Assembly (NCBI GenBank): GCA_001464765.1
Contig: LNDV01000031.1
Span: 1 to 62,866, forward strand
Length of the DNA stretch: 62,866 bases
Direction: 5' to 3'
From: Betaproteobacteria bacterium Ga0077526
Lineage (GTDB): Bacteria > Pseudomonadota > Gammaproteobacteria > Burkholderiales > Ga0077523
Shown: one piece after another, positions 25,322-35,147 of the stretch
Layout of the letters: each line of letters begins with the position of its first letter
Numbering within the stretch: position 1 is the stretch's first letter
Made by a program: the position numbers and the translations under genes
Notes under the pieces: model-generated
Seen by the model: only the letters and a program-made list of their open reading frames with translations
Databases searched by the model: none
Told to the model about the DNA's origin: nothing

Positions 25322-26325
25322 ACGCCGTGGATCCGAACGCCAGGAGCCCCGAAGTCTCGATCGTCATCCCGATCTACAACGAGGCGGAAAATCTCCCGGA
25401 TCTCGTCACGCGGGTCCACGATGCCCTGGCCCCCACGGGCCGCCCGTTCGAACTGATCTGCATCGACGACGGCTCGCGGGACGGCTCCCCCCGGATCCTC
25501 GCCGATCTCGCGACGAGCCGTCCGTGGCTGGTACCGGTGTTCCTCATCCGCAACTATGGCCAGTCGACCGCGCTGCAGGCCGGCTTCGACCAGGCCCGCG
25601 GCGAGATCATCGTCACCCTGGACGGCGACCTCCAGAACGACCCCGCGGACATCCCCCGGTTGCTCGACCTGCTGGAGGAGCGCGCGGACGTCGACGTCAT
25701 TTCGGGATGGCGCAAGGCCCGCCAGGACGCAGCGCTGTCCCGCAAGCTTCCGTCGATGCTCGCCAACGGCCTCATCTCCCGGGTGACCGGCGTTCCGCTT
25801 CACGACTACGGCTGCGCCCTCAAGCTCTACCGCGCGCGCGTCATCCACGATCTGCGCCTGTACGGCGAGCAGCACCGCTTCATTCCCGCCCTGGCGGCGG
25901 AGGTCGGCGCAAAGATCCTCGAGGTCCCGGTCAGCCACCACGCACGCACCCGCGGCACGTCGAAGTACGGCATCGACCGCACCTTCCGGGTGATGCTGGA
26001 CCTGCTGTGGATCAAGTTCCTGCTGCGCTTCCTGCACCGCCCGATCCACGCGTTCGGCGGGCTCGGGCTGACGCTCGGCAGTGCGGGCAGCCTGATCCTG
26101 CTGTGGCTCGCGTTCGAGAAGCTTGCGCTGGGCCATTCCATCGGCGGCCGTCCGCTGCTCCTGCTGGGCGTGCTGCTCGTGCTGATCGGCGTGCAGCTCG
26201 TCGCGACCGGGGTGCTGGGCGAACTCCTCACACGCATCTACCACGAGCCTCAGGGTCGCCGGCAGTACCAGACCCGTGCCGCGCCGCGGCCGCTGTCGGG
26301 CCCCGCGAAGCCGCCGGCCGCGTGA
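25318..26325 (+). CDS. Polyisoprenyl-phosphate glycosyltransferase (GT2, GtrB/ArnC-type)
   Basis: 335 residues. A perfect AGGAGG at 25306-25311 lies 6 nt before the ATG, which overlaps the cupin stop. The GT-A domain begins VSIVIPIYNEAEN; the nucleotide-sugar/metal motif is D102-G-D104 (LDGDLQNDP). Two C-terminal membrane helices lie near residues 240-270 and 280-305. This is the architecture of enzymes that transfer a sugar from a nucleotide donor to undecaprenyl phosphate on the inner membrane, as in Arn, Gtr and dolichyl-phosphate mannose systems. With the flippase-like protein and GT-C transferase downstream it should supply the lipid-linked sugar donor. Confidence 0.88.
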   Translation: MNAVDPNARSPEVSIVIPIYNEAENLPDLVTRVHDALAPTGRPFELICIDDGSRDGSPRILADLATSRPWLVPVFLIRNYGQSTALQAGFDQARGEIIVTLDGDLQNDPADIPRLLDLLEERADVDVISGWRKARQDAALSRKLPSMLANGLISRVTGVPLHDYGCALKLYRARVIHDLRLYGEQHRFIPALAAEVGAKILEVPVSHHARTRGTSKYGIDRTFRVMLDLLWIKFLLRFLHRPIHAFGGLGLTLGSAGSLILLWLAFEKLALGHSIGGRPLLLLGVLLVLIGVQLVATGVLGELLTRIYHEPQGRRQYQTRAAPRPLSGPAKPPAA

Positions 26326-26341
26326 CGGGAGATTCCCAGCC

Positions 26342-27307
26342 GTGAACCGCACCGTACGCCTGGGCATCCGGGTCGTCGGTGGCGTCGCCCTGCTGGCAGC
26401 CGCCTTGTGGTTCGCGGGTCCGCGTGCGCTAGCCGCGGCGCTGGGCAGGGTCGATCCGCTGGTGTTCGTCGCTGCGCTGATGGTCTCCATCGCGTCCAAT
26501 GCCGTATCCGCGCTTCGATGGGCGGCGATCGCCGGCGCGCTCGACATCCGCGCCCCAGCCCGGACCTTCATGGCGATGTACGCGCGGGCGATGACCAGCA
26601 ACACCCTCCTGCCCGGCGCCACGCTCTCCGGCGACATGCTTCGCGCCTACGAGCTGTCGCGTCTGGGCCATCCGCTTCTGGAATCTTCGGTCTCCGTCGC
26701 GTTCGACCGGTTCAGCGGCCTCTGGACCCTGTGCGTGATGTCCTTCCTCGCCGCCGCCGTGGCGGTCGCGGCCGGAATGTCGCTGACCGCCGGCGATCAC
26801 GGTCGCGAAATCCTGGTTGCCTACGGGTCGCTGCTGGCCGGCATCGTCGTGGCGCCGCTGATCCCGTGGCCGGTCGACTGGCTTCGCAACGCCCGCCTCG
26901 CCGCGATCCGCCGGCTGGCGGACTGGTGGGCCCGCTACCGCGATCCGCAGACCGGCATCCGCAAGCGGCTCGCCGCCTCGCTGTGGTTGTCGGTCCTCGT
27001 GCAGATCCTCTCCGCCGGCGCCCTCGTCCTCTGCGGCAAGGCCCTCGGCAGTCCGGCGCCCGCACTGCTCACGTTCGCGGCGGCCGCGCCCATTTTCGTG
27101 ATGGGTGCCGTGCCCCTCGGCGTCGCCGGCTTCGGCACGCGGGAACTCGCCGCGGTCGGGGTGCTGGGTCTCGCCGGCGTATCGCCGGACGTCGCGGCGG
27201 CGACGGGCCTCCTCTACGGCATCCTCGGTGTGCTGCAGGGCATTCTCGCCGCGCCTCTCTTTGTCCTGCGGCGTGGGGGAGGCTCTGATCGATCAGGGCT
27301 TCCCTGA
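26342..27307 (+). CDS. Lysylphosphatidylglycerol synthase-TM / flippase-like membrane protein
   Basis: 321 residues from GTG 26342, with GGGAG about 10 nt upstream. About eight hydrophobic helices are visible, beginning immediately after a short basic N-terminus. The segments RAMTSNTLLPGATLSGD, SVAFDRFSGLW and FVMGAVPLGVAGFGTRE are typical of the LPG_synthase_TM (UPF0104) family. The cytosolic aminoacyl-transferase domain of MprF is absent, so this is a stand-alone membrane unit. Stand-alone members frequently accompany lipid-linked sugar genes, and a flippase or export role is likely but unproven. Confidence 0.8.
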   Translation: MNRTVRLGIRVVGGVALLAAALWFAGPRALAAALGRVDPLVFVAALMVSIASNAVSALRWAAIAGALDIRAPARTFMAMYARAMTSNTLLPGATLSGDMLRAYELSRLGHPLLESSVSVAFDRFSGLWTLCVMSFLAAAVAVAAGMSLTAGDHGREILVAYGSLLAGIVVAPLIPWPVDWLRNARLAAIRRLADWWARYRDPQTGIRKRLAASLWLSVLVQILSAGALVLCGKALGSPAPALLTFAAAAPIFVMGAVPLGVAGFGTRELAAVGVLGLAGVSPDVAAATGLLYGILGVLQGILAAPLFVLRRGGGSDRSGLP

Positions 27308-27345
27308 GAGATTTCCCGACCCGGTCTGATAGCATCGCGCCTCCC

Positions 27346-28917
27346 ATGGAACTCCGCTCAACGACAGGCTCCGGCGATCTCGCAGGCCATCGCGGCCTCG
27401 CGTTGCTCGTGGCGCTCGGCATCGCGCTCAGTTTCTTCGTCGGCCTGGGCAGCGTGCCGCTGTTCGATCTGGACGAAGGCGCGTTCACCGAAGCCACGCG
27501 CGAGATGCTCCTGCGCGGGGACTACATCTCCACGTTCCTGAACGGTGCGCCGCGCTATGACAAGCCGGTGCTGATCTACTGGCTGCAGGCGGCCTCGGTC
27601 ACCGTGCTGGGGCAGAACGAGTTCGCCTTCCGGCTGCCGTCCGCCCTGTGCGCCACGGCCTGGGTCCTGTTCGTGTACCTGTTCGTGCGCCGCATCCGCA
27701 ACGTCGAAGCTGCACTGATGGCGGCGGCCTTCACGGCAACGGCGGCCGGCATCACGGTGATCGGCCGCGCTGCCATCGCCGATGCTCTACTCAACATGCT
27801 GATCGTGGCCGCCTGCACCTCGGCCTACCTGTACCTCGCGGAGCAGGACAAGCGCTGGCTGCGGGCGAGCTTTGTCGCCATCGGTTTCGGCCTGCTCGCC
27901 AAGGGCCCGGTGGCCGTGCTCATCCCGCTTGCCACCACCTTCCTGTACTGCCTGAGCCGTCGCGAGCTTGGCGTATGGTTCCGTGGCCTGTTCGACCCGG
28001 TGGGCATCGCCCTCATGCTGGCGATCGCCGCCCCGTGGTACGCCGCGCAGTACGCCAAGGAGGGCGATGCCTTCGTGCGGGGCTTCCTGCTCAAGCACAA
28101 CGTCGAACGCTTCAGCTCGCCGATGCACGGATTCAACGGCAGCGTGTTCTTCTACGTGCCGTGGCTCTTCATCGCCACGCTGCCCTTCCTCACGCCCCTG
28201 CTGAACGTCGCGCGCCGCTGGCGCTCCGTGTGGGAGGACCCTCCGCAGCGCTTCTGTCTGCTGTGGTTCGGCTTCGTGTTCCTGTTCTTCTCGTTGTCGG
28301 GCACGAAGCTCCCGCACTACGTCTTCTACGGGTACTCGGGCCTTTTCGTGCTGATGGCGCTCAACGTGCGCCACCTGCGTTCGCACGTGTGGGCACTGCT
28401 GCCCGTCGCACTGGTATTCGGGGCGCTCCTCGCGCTGCCGATTGCGCTGGAACAGTACGTTCCCGGCGTGCGTGATCCGTACTACCGGGAAGCGCTCGCG
28501 GATGTCCGCTCTCAGTTCGGCACCGCCTACTACACTCTGGCCGGCGGTCTGTTCGTTGCGACGGTCGTGCTCGCCTTCCGGCGCCGGCCATCGCTCGAAG
28601 TGAAGTTCGCCATCGCCGGGTGTGGCATGGCGGCGATTCTCGGCGGCTTCATCCTGCCCGCCGCCGGCCAGCTGCAGCAGCAGCCCGTGAAGGAAGCGGC
28701 ATTGCTCGCCAGGGAGCGCGGCTACGACGTCGTGATGTGGGGGCTGGATACGCCGAGCTTCATCGTCTACTCGGGCCGTCTCGTGGCGAAGCGGGATCCG
28801 AAGCCCGGCGAGATCGCCCTCGCCAAGGTGAAGCGGCTGCGTGAACTGCCCGCGTACGAGACGCTCTACCGCAAGAACGGCATCGCGCTCGTGCGCGTGC
28901 TGGAGTCGAAACCGTGA
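27346..28917 (+). CDS. GT-C glycosyltransferase (ArnT/PMT-like, GT39/GT83)
   Basis: 523 residues with about eleven to twelve membrane helices. The first periplasmic loop has the acidic pair Asp43-Glu44 (LDEGAFTEA), the catalytic-loop signature of ArnT and protein mannosyltransferases, and a later SPMHGFNG-type loop is followed by VPWLFIATLPF. These enzymes move a sugar from a polyprenyl-phosphate donor to lipid A, protein or another periplasmic acceptor. The C-terminal ~90 residues form a soluble periplasmic domain. It follows the flippase-like gene by 38 bp and overlaps the PAP2 gene by 4 nt. Acceptor and sugar are unknown; no arnA, arnB or arnD homologue is present in the window, so this is not a complete L-Ara4N operon. 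Confidence 0.87.
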   Translation: MELRSTTGSGDLAGHRGLALLVALGIALSFFVGLGSVPLFDLDEGAFTEATREMLLRGDYISTFLNGAPRYDKPVLIYWLQAASVTVLGQNEFAFRLPSALCATAWVLFVYLFVRRIRNVEAALMAAAFTATAAGITVIGRAAIADALLNMLIVAACTSAYLYLAEQDKRWLRASFVAIGFGLLAKGPVAVLIPLATTFLYCLSRRELGVWFRGLFDPVGIALMLAIAAPWYAAQYAKEGDAFVRGFLLKHNVERFSSPMHGFNGSVFFYVPWLFIATLPFLTPLLNVARRWRSVWEDPPQRFCLLWFGFVFLFFSLSGTKLPHYVFYGYSGLFVLMALNVRHLRSHVWALLPVALVFGALLALPIALEQYVPGVRDPYYREALADVRSQFGTAYYTLAGGLFVATVVLAFRRRPSLEVKFAIAGCGMAAILGGFILPAAGQLQQQPVKEAALLARERGYDVVMWGLDTPSFIVYSGRLVAKRDPKPGEIALAKVKRLRELPAYETLYRKNGIALVRVLESKP

Positions 28918-29714
28918 ACGACCCCGCCTCCTGGCGCAAGCCGTGGGTCTGGATCGTGCCGGCAGTGGCGGCCGTTCTGCTCATCGGCGTGCTCGCCACG
29001 GACGCCAATCGCCACTGGTTCAGCGTGATCAACGCGTGGAGCGCACACACTGGCGAGGCACCGTGGCCCTACGTGACCATTCTGGGCGACACCGCGGTGG
29101 CGCTCGCCCTGATGGCGCCGCTGGTGTTCAGGCGACCGGGGCTCGCGTGGGCTCTGGCGATCGGCGCGGTCGCCGCAACGGTATTCGTGCACGTGGGCAA
29201 ACCGATATTCTCCGCGCCGCGTCCACCCGGCGTTCTGGTATCGCCGGACATCATCATCATCGGCCCGGCCTATTCGGCCCATTCGTTTCCTTCCGGGCAC
29301 ACCACCACGATCTTTCTCGGAGCGGGGCTGTGTGCGTTGCATGCGGCGACCCCCGCACTCCGGGCCCTGTTGATCGCCGTCGCGACCGTCGTGGGGCTGT
29401 CCCGAATCGTGGTCGGCGTGCACTGGCCCGTCGACGTGCTCGCAGGTACGATCGGTGGCTGGCTTTCGGCGGTGCTGGGCGTCGCCATGGCAAAGCGGTG
29501 GCCCGCAGGCAGCGGCCCCCGCGTGCATCTCGTATGGATCATCGTGACACTGGGTTGCGCCGTCGCGCTGCTGGCGGGACTCAAGACCGGTTATCCTCAG
29601 GCGGCGCCGCTGCAGTACGCAATCGGCGCCGGCGCCCTTCTCATCACGCTCGCACTGTGGCTGCGGCAACGCGGCGAATCCGGAATCGACCTCTCTGCAA
29701 AGGACAGGCAGTGA
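28914..29714 (+). CDS. PAP2-family membrane phosphatase
   Basis: 266 residues from GTG 28914, overlapping the GT-C stop. The three-part acid phosphatase signature is complete: K96-x6-RP (Arg103), PSGH at 126-129, and SR-x5-H-x3-D (Arg164, His170, Asp174). About six membrane helices. Family members dephosphorylate lipid pyrophosphates such as undecaprenyl pyrophosphate, or lipid A phosphates. Its place in the cluster fits recycling of the lipid carrier or trimming of the acceptor. GTG starts and stop overlaps on both sides imply coupled translation. Confidence 0.87.
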   Translation: MNDPASWRKPWVWIVPAVAAVLLIGVLATDANRHWFSVINAWSAHTGEAPWPYVTILGDTAVALALMAPLVFRRPGLAWALAIGAVAATVFVHVGKPIFSAPRPPGVLVSPDIIIIGPAYSAHSFPSGHTTTIFLGAGLCALHAATPALRALLIAVATVVGLSRIVVGVHWPVDVLAGTIGGWLSAVLGVAMAKRWPAGSGPRVHLVWIIVTLGCAVALLAGLKTGYPQAAPLQYAIGAGALLITLALWLRQRGESGIDLSAKDRQ

Positions 29715-30355
29715 ACTCCAAACCTCCCCTGCAGGCCCTGCCCTTCGTCGGGTTCGGCCGCTTCGTGGTCCTCGACGGCATCGCCCTGATGGGCTTCACC
29801 ATCTTCCATCGCCGCGATATGGCGAAAGCGCGGCGCGCGCTCACCCGGACCCGCTCTGAACTCGGCTATCCCGGCACGATGCGATTCGACGGCACCACGG
29901 TGTTCGGCGAAGGTGCGTCCGACGTGCCGGACGCCAAGCGCCGGGCGCTGGACCGCCTCGTGGATACGCTGAACACCATCCCCGGCATGATCCGCTATAC
30001 CTTCGTGCCGCTCGCCGACTACCCAGATCCTCTGGACGACTCCGAAGCAGGCGTACGGGCAAAGTCCACGATCGGCGGCGTATTGACGCAGGCGGCATTC
30101 GCCGTCCCGGACGGCGGAACCCATGGTCCGCAGGCGCATGAGTGCGAAGTCGTTTCCGTCGACGCCGCGGATCGCGAGTCCTACGCCCACGGCGTGCTGC
30201 TGGACCTTGCGGATCTGCTTGCGACCGCTGCCGCTCATCGTGAGGTCGACGGGGACGGCAGTTGGCTCGCGCCCGCGCTGATGCGCTTGCGCTACTGGTC
30301 GAATCAGGAAATCCGGGCACGGCTCGAAGCCAAACCTGAGGCGCAGACAGCCTGA
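29711..30355 (+). CDS. Uncharacterised protein of the glycan cluster
   Basis: 214 residues from GTG 29711, overlapping the PAP2 stop by 4 nt. I do not recognise the family. Residues 10-31 are moderately hydrophobic (PFVGFGRF, LDGIALMGF) but contain Arg and Asp, so a membrane span is doubtful. The rest is soluble, with one Cys and a WS-N-Q-E-I-R segment near the C-terminus. There is no clear catalytic motif. Tight coupling to PAP2 and a 5-bp gap to the methyltransferase suggest membership of the same transcript. Confidence 0.7.
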   Translation: MNSKPPLQALPFVGFGRFVVLDGIALMGFTIFHRRDMAKARRALTRTRSELGYPGTMRFDGTTVFGEGASDVPDAKRRALDRLVDTLNTIPGMIRYTFVPLADYPDPLDDSEAGVRAKSTIGGVLTQAAFAVPDGGTHGPQAHECEVVSVDAADRESYAHGVLLDLADLLATAAAHREVDGDGSWLAPALMRLRYWSNQEIRARLEAKPEAQTA

Positions 30356-30360
30356 CCGCC

Positions 30361-30945
30361 ATGGCCCAGGACAGCTCGAAGGCGGACTTCTGGGAGACCC
30401 GTTACGAGGGCAACGTGATCCCGTGGGATGCCGGCCGCAGTCCCGCGAGCCTCGCTGCGTACGCGAAGACGCTGCCGCGCGACACGCGTGTACTTGTGCC
30501 GGGATGCGGGTCCGGTTACGAGGTGGCGCTATTCGCCGAGGCCGGTATGGATGTCGTCGCGATCGACTTCAGCGAAGGGGCGATCCGCCGGGCACGGGCT
30601 ACCGTCCCCGCGCATGCGGATCGATTCGTCCTCGCGGATTTCTTCGCTTTCGATGCGGCGGACGGTTTCGATGTGATGTACGAACGCGCCTTCCTGTGCG
30701 CCCTGCCCCGTCGCCTCTGGCCCGACTATGCGGCGCGTACTGCCAGGATCATCCGGCCAGGCGGACGTATAGCCGGGTTCTGGTTCTTCGATGACAACGA
30801 GCGCGGACCGCCTTTCGGCATCTCGGCACCGGCACTCGACACCCTGATGGGCGGAGCCTTCACCCGAACGGAAGACCAGGCGGTGGAAGACTCGATTCCG
30901 GTATTCCAGGGCAAGGAACGCTGGCAGGTCTGGCAGAGACAATGA
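30361..30945 (+). CDS. Thiopurine methyltransferase-family SAM methyltransferase
   Basis: 194 residues. It begins with the TPMT-type signature FWETRYEGN then WDAGRSP; the SAM-binding glycine motif is LVPGCGSGYE at residues 45-54, and the acidic post-strand-2 residue is in VVAIDFS. The family includes bacterial tellurite/selenite-linked thiopurine methyltransferases and halide/thiol methyltransferases; the acceptor cannot be fixed. The stop codon lies within a 14-bp perfect palindrome. Last gene of the rightward string, convergent with the OFA transporter. Confidence 0.82.
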   Translation: MAQDSSKADFWETRYEGNVIPWDAGRSPASLAAYAKTLPRDTRVLVPGCGSGYEVALFAEAGMDVVAIDFSEGAIRRARATVPAHADRFVLADFFAFDAADGFDVMYERAFLCALPRRLWPDYAARTARIIRPGGRIAGFWFFDDNERGPPFGISAPALDTLMGGAFTRTEDQAVEDSIPVFQGKERWQVWQRQ

Positions 30946-30994
30946 CCGCGGTCATGGCCCCCGGAGCGACGGCTCCAGGGGCCATGACGCAGCG
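30942..30994. terminator. Nested inverted repeats between convergent genes (probable bidirectional terminator)
   Basis: Arms 30951-30961 and 30978-30988 pair perfectly over 11 bp. Inside, 963-967 pairs with 972-976 over 5 bp after one mismatch, closing with a 4-base loop, giving a stem of about 16 bp. A perfect 14-bp palindrome at 30942-30955 shares its right half with the left arm, and GACGC-A-GCGTC follows at 30986-30996. No T-run on either strand. Position between convergent stops favours termination; the competing folds are unusual. Confidence 0.55.
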
Positions 30995-32662
30995 TCACTT
31001 GAAGAGGATCAGCGCCTTCGTGACGGTGACCCACACGCCCCAGGCGAGCGGCACCCCCACGAGCAGCCAGAAGAGAACCGCGATGCCGCGGCTGCCGCCA
31101 GCGGCGACGCCACTGCCCGCCCCCCCGACCGCGGCCGCGGCGGCCTTCTCGTGCGCGAGCTTGCGCTCGGACGCGAGTTCCTCGTCGCTCATGAACCACT
31201 TGGCCGCCACGGGCCGGACCATCAGATTCGCGACGAACCCGACCACGAGCATTCCCGCGAGTACGTAGAAGATCGGCCCGTAGATCTGATCGAACGGGAC
31301 GCCCTGTTCCTTGCGTGTGTCGTGGAGGTAGTTGACGACGACCGGACCGAGAATGCCTGCCGTCGACCACGCCGTCAGCAGGCGCCCGTGAATCGCGCCG
31401 ACGAACTGCGTGCCGAACATGTCCGCCAGGTAGGCCGGAATGGTGGCGAAGCCCCCGCCGTACATCGAGGCGATGATGCAGAAGCTGCCCACGAACAAGG
31501 CCATCGAGCGCCAGTCGGCCGAGAGCGAGGCGAAGGCATAGAGCGCCGTGCCCAGCGCGAAGAAGATGAAGTACGTGGCTTTGCGCCCCAGCTTGTCCGA
31601 CGACGAGGCCCAGGCGATCCGCCCGAAGATGTTGAGCAGCGAAATGAGCCCAACGAAACCGGCGCCGACGGCAGCCGCCGCGGCCTTGTTCTCGTCGGTG
31701 AACTGGCCGAAGCCCACTTCCGGGTTGCCGAAGAGCTGGCCGCCGAAGGTTTCCTGGAGCATCGGCGAGGCAGCACCGATGATGCCGATTCCCGCCGACA
31801 CGTTCATGCAGAGCACGATCCACAGAAGCCAGAACTGCGGCGTCCGGTGCGCGTTGCGCAGGTGGACGTGGTTCTGCGTGATCATCGACTGGCTTTCCTT
31901 CGCAGGCGGAGGCGTCCAGCCGGCCGGCTTCCAGCCGGTGGGCGGCACGCGGTAACCGAAAGCGCCGATCATCATGAACACGAAGTACACCACCGCCATC
32001 GTGACGAAGGTCTGCCACACCCCGGGGCTCGTGGGCGTCTTGAAGGTGTTCATCAGCAGCGTCGCGAAGGGGGAGCCGATCATGGCGCCGCCCCCGAACC
32101 CCATGATCGCCATGCCGGTCGCCATGCCGCGGCGATCTGGGAACCACTTGATGAGCGTCGACACGGGGGAGATGTAGCCGAGCCCGAGCCCGATACCGCC
32201 GATGACACCGGAGCCCACCCACATCATCCAGAGCTGGTGCATCGAGACACCCAGCGCAGAGATGAGCAGACCGCCGCACCAGCAGAGCGTCGACACGAAC
32301 GCCGCCTTGCGCGGACCCGACCGCTCGAGCCAGCCGCCCCACAGCGCCGCGGAGCAGCCAAGCAGCACGAAGAACAGCGTGTACATCCAGCCGAGGTCGA
32401 ACTGCGTCCAGTTACAATCGGTTGCAGTGAGCGCGCGGACAGTGCCGCCCAGCTTGTCCCAGAACGTGGTGGCTCCGGCCGCGCAGGCGGCAAGCGGTTT
32501 GCCGTCGGGACCCACGAGCGCGCCGCCGAGAGGCTTCCAGAACACCGAGAAGCCGTAGGCCATGCCGATGCACAGATGGATGCAAAGCGCCGCGGGCGGC
32601 ACGAGCCAGCGGTTGAACCCGGGGCCCGCGATGATGCGTTCCTTCTCCAACAGACCAGCCAT
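30995..32662 (-). CDS. OFA-family MFS transporter (oxalate/formate antiporter-like)
   Basis: 555 residues, longer than the 410-450 typical of OxlT. GGAGGA lies about 10 nt before the ATG. About twelve MFS helices are recognisable, with the loop motif GYISPVSTLIKWFPDRRGMA characteristic of the OFA/monocarboxylate branch. An unusually long, cysteine-containing periplasmic loop follows the first helix. The C-terminus carries an Ala/Gly-rich linker and a thirteenth hydrophobic segment containing WLLVGVPLAWGVW, which looks like the separate small subunit found beside some OFA transporters, here fused. The substrate is probably a small organic anion. Genes on either side point the other way, so it is monocistronic. 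Confidence 0.85.
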   Translation of the reverse strand: MAGLLEKERIIAGPGFNRWLVPPAALCIHLCIGMAYGFSVFWKPLGGALVGPDGKPLAACAAGATTFWDKLGGTVRALTATDCNWTQFDLGWMYTLFFVLLGCSAALWGGWLERSGPRKAAFVSTLCWCGGLLISALGVSMHQLWMMWVGSGVIGGIGLGLGYISPVSTLIKWFPDRRGMATGMAIMGFGGGAMIGSPFATLLMNTFKTPTSPGVWQTFVTMAVVYFVFMMIGAFGYRVPPTGWKPAGWTPPPAKESQSMITQNHVHLRNAHRTPQFWLLWIVLCMNVSAGIGIIGAASPMLQETFGGQLFGNPEVGFGQFTDENKAAAAAVGAGFVGLISLLNIFGRIAWASSSDKLGRKATYFIFFALGTALYAFASLSADWRSMALFVGSFCIIASMYGGGFATIPAYLADMFGTQFVGAIHGRLLTAWSTAGILGPVVVNYLHDTRKEQGVPFDQIYGPIFYVLAGMLVVGFVANLMVRPVAAKWFMSDEELASERKLAHEKAAAAAVGGAGSGVAAGGSRGIAVLFWLLVGVPLAWGVWVTVTKALILFK

Positions 32663-32893
32663 GGGCCTGCTCCTCCGTCAGGGGTGCGCGTGCCTCTCGC
32701 GGACCGTCGCGTCCCGCGGTTGCAGCCGCAATCTTTGTTTTCCCATGGGGCACGCCCCGATGCCGTTATCGGGAGCAGGGCCAGCCGGGCCGCCGGATGA
32801 TACCGGGGATCGTTCGACCCGAACAAGGCAAAGGCGGTCCGTGGAACCCGCTCATCGCCGGCGCCGTTGTTCACCCAGGCAGGGAGACCGGAC

Positions 32894-33460
32894 GTGACGC
32901 GCATTGCCGGTGTCATCCTTGCGGGCGGTCTGGGCCGCCGGATGGGAGGAGCCGACAAGGGGCTCGTCGACTACCGGGGACGCCCGCTCGTGGCGCATGC
33001 GGCAGAGCGACTCGCCCCGCAGGTGAACGAACTCTTCATCAACGCCAACCGCAACGTCGACCGATACGGGGTCTACGGTGCGAGAGTCATTGCCGACCGG
33101 GACGGCAACTTTCTTGGCCCCCTCGCCGGCCTCAGTGCCGCCCTGCACGAAACAGCGTGCGATCTGGTTGTGACCGTACCGTGCGACAGTCCGAATCTGC
33201 CCGAGGACCTCGTGGGGCGTCTTGCCGAAGGCCTCCGGTCTGCTGGCGCTGATGTTGCCGTGGCGCAGGCCGCAGGCCGGCTGCATCCGGTGTTCTGCCT
33301 CTGCCGCCGGGAGGTACTTGCAACCCTGGACCGATACCTTGCGCAGGGCGGACGACGGGTAGAGGAATGGGTCCGGTCCCGGAACTGGGTCGCGGTGGAC
33401 TTCGACGATAAGCCGGAAGCGTTCCGGAATCTCAATACGGCAGAGGACCTGCAGTCCTGA
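32894..33460 (+). CDS. mobA: Molybdenum cofactor guanylyltransferase
   Basis: 188 residues from GTG 32894, preceded by AGGGAG at 32881-32886. It attaches GMP to molybdopterin to form the MGD cofactor needed by DMSO-reductase-family enzymes such as the one at 16466-18640. The nucleotide-binding signature LAGG-x-G-R-R-M-GG-x-DK is at residues 9-22, and the VPCDSPNLP motif with the metal-binding Asp follows near residue 97. Length and motifs are normal. Divergent from the OFA transporter and convergent with ftsB; mobB is not adjacent. Confidence 0.93.
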   Translation: MTRIAGVILAGGLGRRMGGADKGLVDYRGRPLVAHAAERLAPQVNELFINANRNVDRYGVYGARVIADRDGNFLGPLAGLSAALHETACDLVVTVPCDSPNLPEDLVGRLAEGLRSAGADVAVAQAAGRLHPVFCLCRREVLATLDRYLAQGGRRVEEWVRSRNWVAVDFDDKPEAFRNLNTAEDLQS

Positions 33461-33484
33461 CGGGGCATCGCTTCGCCCGCACGC

Positions 33485-33793
33485 TCAGCGGTGCGGATCG
33501 ACGGCGGCGGTGACTTTCTTGGGAACGTCCAGCACCTGGAAGAAGACTTCATCGCGGCGGATCATGCCGAGTTCCGCACGCGCGCGTTCCTCGATGGCTT
33601 CATAGCCTTCCTTCAGATCGCGCACTTCGGCATCGAGCGCCGCGTTGCGCATCCTCAGGCCTTCGTTTGTGGCCCGGTGGGCCTCCACCTTCGCCTCGAG
33701 CTGATGCACCTCGAGCCAGCCGCGCTTCCCGAACCACAGTGGGCTCTGAAGCGCGACGATCGTCGCGATGAGGGCTAAGGTGAGCAGTCTCAC
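33485..33793 (-). CDS. ftsB: Cell division protein FtsB
   Basis: 102 residues from GTG 33793, 4 nt after the enolase stop; this matches the ~103-residue length of E. coli FtsB, whereas a longer frame would overlap eno by 50 bp. One N-terminal helix ([15 protein letters not shown]), then the conserved LWFGK motif, then a coiled coil, about residues 28-70. The [10 protein letters not shown] segment is the family C-terminal signature. FtsB bridges FtsL and FtsQ in the divisome. The eno-ftsB order is conserved in beta- and gammaproteobacteria. Confidence 0.92.
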   Translation of the reverse strand: MRLLTLALIATIVALQSPLWFGKRGWLEVHQLEAKVEAHRATNEGLRMRNAALDAEVRDLKEGYEAIEERARAELGMIRRDEVFFQVLDVPKKVTAAVDPHR

Positions 33794-33797
33794 GACG

Positions 33798-35099
<1,302 letters not shown>

Positions 35100-35147
35100 C
35101 TAGGGAAGTTCTGATCCAATGGCGTAGCCGCGACAGAAGTCCTTCGG

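Noticed and set aside
24956..30945. Complete L-Ara4N (arn) lipid A modification operon
   Set aside because: No arnA, arnB, arnD or arnE/F homologues are present; only the transfer-type activities are shared.
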